Part shown: positions 53,989 through 54,646 of the stretch, in pieces
Layout: every line of letters starts with the position of its first letter
Position numbering within the stretch: the first letter of the stretch is position 1
Assembly (NCBI GenBank): GCA_017532355.1
Contig: JAFXJK010000079.1
Span: 1-54,646 of the forward strand
Origin: Oscillospiraceae bacterium
GTDB taxonomy: Bacteria; Bacillota_A; Clostridia; Oscillospirales; JAAYXM01
DNA: 54,646 nt
Direction of reading: 5' to 3'
Program-made: the position numbers and the translations under genes
Notes under the pieces: model-generated
The model's input: the letters and a program-made list of their open reading frames with translations, nothing else
Told to the model about the DNA's origin: nothing
Databases searched by the model: none

Positions 53989-54646
53989 TTTAAAAGCTAC
54001 AATTTTTGACATACAGCGAAGCTCCTTCCACGACGGCCCCGGCATACGCACGACCGTCTTTTTCAAGGGTTGCAACCTCGCCTGCGCGTGGTGCCACAAC
54101 CCCGAAAGTCAGAGTTTTTTGAAAGAAACGCTCAACTTCCCCGATAAGACAACGCCTTGCGGACGCGACTACACCGCCGATGAGGTTTTCGAAACCGTTT
54201 TGCGTGATGAGCTTTTTTACGAGGCCTCGGGCGGCGGCGTAACGTTCTCGGGCGGTGAGTGTATGCTGCAGCTTGATTTTCTTTTGGAAATTCTCAAAAA
54301 ATGCAAGGAGCACGGACTTCACACGGCGGTCGATACGGCAGGAAACGTGCCGTGGGAGAGCTTTGAGAAGGTTTTGCCGTTTACCGATTTGTTCCTATAC
54401 GACATAAAGACGATGGACGATTCGCTTCATAAGAAGTACACTGGTGTCGGAAATGGCCTGATACTTGAAAACCTCTCGCGTCTTTTTAAGTCGGGCGCAA
54501 AAATTTGGATACGCATACCCGTCATCTGCGGTATCAACGACTCTGAGGAGGAAATGCAGAAAATATGCACGTTTTTAAACGCAATCGGGATACCTGAAGC
54601 TGTCGAACTTCTTCCCTACCACGCTCTCGGCGAGGGAAAGGCTCGC
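53981..54646 (+). CDS. Glycyl radical enzyme activating protein (radical SAM), partial
   Basis: 222 codons to the window edge; the C-terminus is outside. FDIQRSSFHDGPGIRTTVFF, the radical SAM cluster motif CNLACAWCHNPE (CxxxCxxC) and GGGVTFSGGECMLQ are typical of PFL-activase-like enzymes. It makes the Gly radical on the GRE encoded just upstream. The insert between the CxxxCxxC loop and the GGE motif is short and has a single Cys, so the extra ferredoxin-like clusters of many GRE activases are missing, as in PFL activase. The start overlaps the GRE stop (ATGACTGA). Confidence 0.93.
   Translation, partial: MTDLKATIFDIQRSSFHDGPGIRTTVFFKGCNLACAWCHNPESQSFLKETLNFPDKTTPCGRDYTADEVFETVLRDELFYEASGGGVTFSGGECMLQLDFLLEILKKCKEHGLHTAVDTAGNVPWESFEKVLPFTDLFLYDIKTMDDSLHKKYTGVGNGLILENLSRLFKSGAKIWIRIPVICGINDSEEEMQKICTFLNAIGIPEAVELLPYHALGEGKAR

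Noticed and set aside
1..54646. tRNA, rRNA, CRISPR array or transposase
   Set aside because: None was recognised on reading both strands; regularly spaced repeats and cloverleaf-type sequences were not seen.

Overview
The window looks like a chromosomal piece of an anaerobic, probably spore-forming Clostridia-type gut bacterium. The evidence is a SpoIVB-type peptidase, an archaeal/clostridial-type prolyl-tRNA synthetase and phosphoglycerate mutase, an oxygen-defence set built on rubrerythrin and flavodiiron protein, a ferredoxin-type membrane-bound [NiFe] hydrogenase, a glycyl radical enzyme and many glycan-active enzymes with AraC regulators. This is inference from gene content; there is no rRNA in the window.

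Layout. 1-7723 (minus) is the 5' part of a giant secreted heparinase II/III-like lyase with Big_2 repeats, divergent from an AraC regulator (7905-8801). 8841-18352 (minus) is a complete Mbh-type [NiFe] hydrogenase/Mrp-antiporter operon with hypAB inside it. 18461-23647 (minus) is hypEDCF led by a Crp/Fnr-family regulator. Divergent from it, 23754-26407 (plus) carries rubrerythrin, rubredoxin, FprA flavodiiron protein and a flavin reductase-rubredoxin fusion. Together these suggest one unit: proton reduction coupled to ion pumping, hydrogenase maturation, and protection from O2/peroxide, with a shared candidate operator (TGTT-N8-AACA) at two promoters.

26422-30564 holds a pectin-lyase-fold glycosidase and an 829-residue uncharacterised enzyme. 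30697-36877 is housekeeping: gmk and metF (minus), then apgM, proS and argS (plus), with a MITE-like element before argS. 37058-39875 holds tandem MATE exporters preceded by a leader ORF and hairpin. 40027-41019 is SpoIVB-like. 41061-46517 is visibly AT-richer and looks transferred: AraC, M19 dipeptidase, sialidase-fold protein, class V aminotransferase, a chimeric gene fragment and a KDPG-aldolase-like protein. 46597-50006 returns to high GC with an uncharacterised putative glycosidase and a GH110-like alpha-galactosidase, followed by a SpoU-type RNA methyltransferase. The window ends with an AraC regulator divergent from a glycyl radical enzyme (GRE) and its activase.

The least explained item is the GRE: it has all fold landmarks and the C-terminal Gly loop, but the catalytic Cys loop reads GCWD instead of the usual GCVEP, and its activase lacks the extra ferredoxin-like insert. 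No tRNA, rRNA, CRISPR array, IS transposase or phage gene was recognised. Apart from the chimeric fragment region, no stretch over 300 bases lacks a gene.
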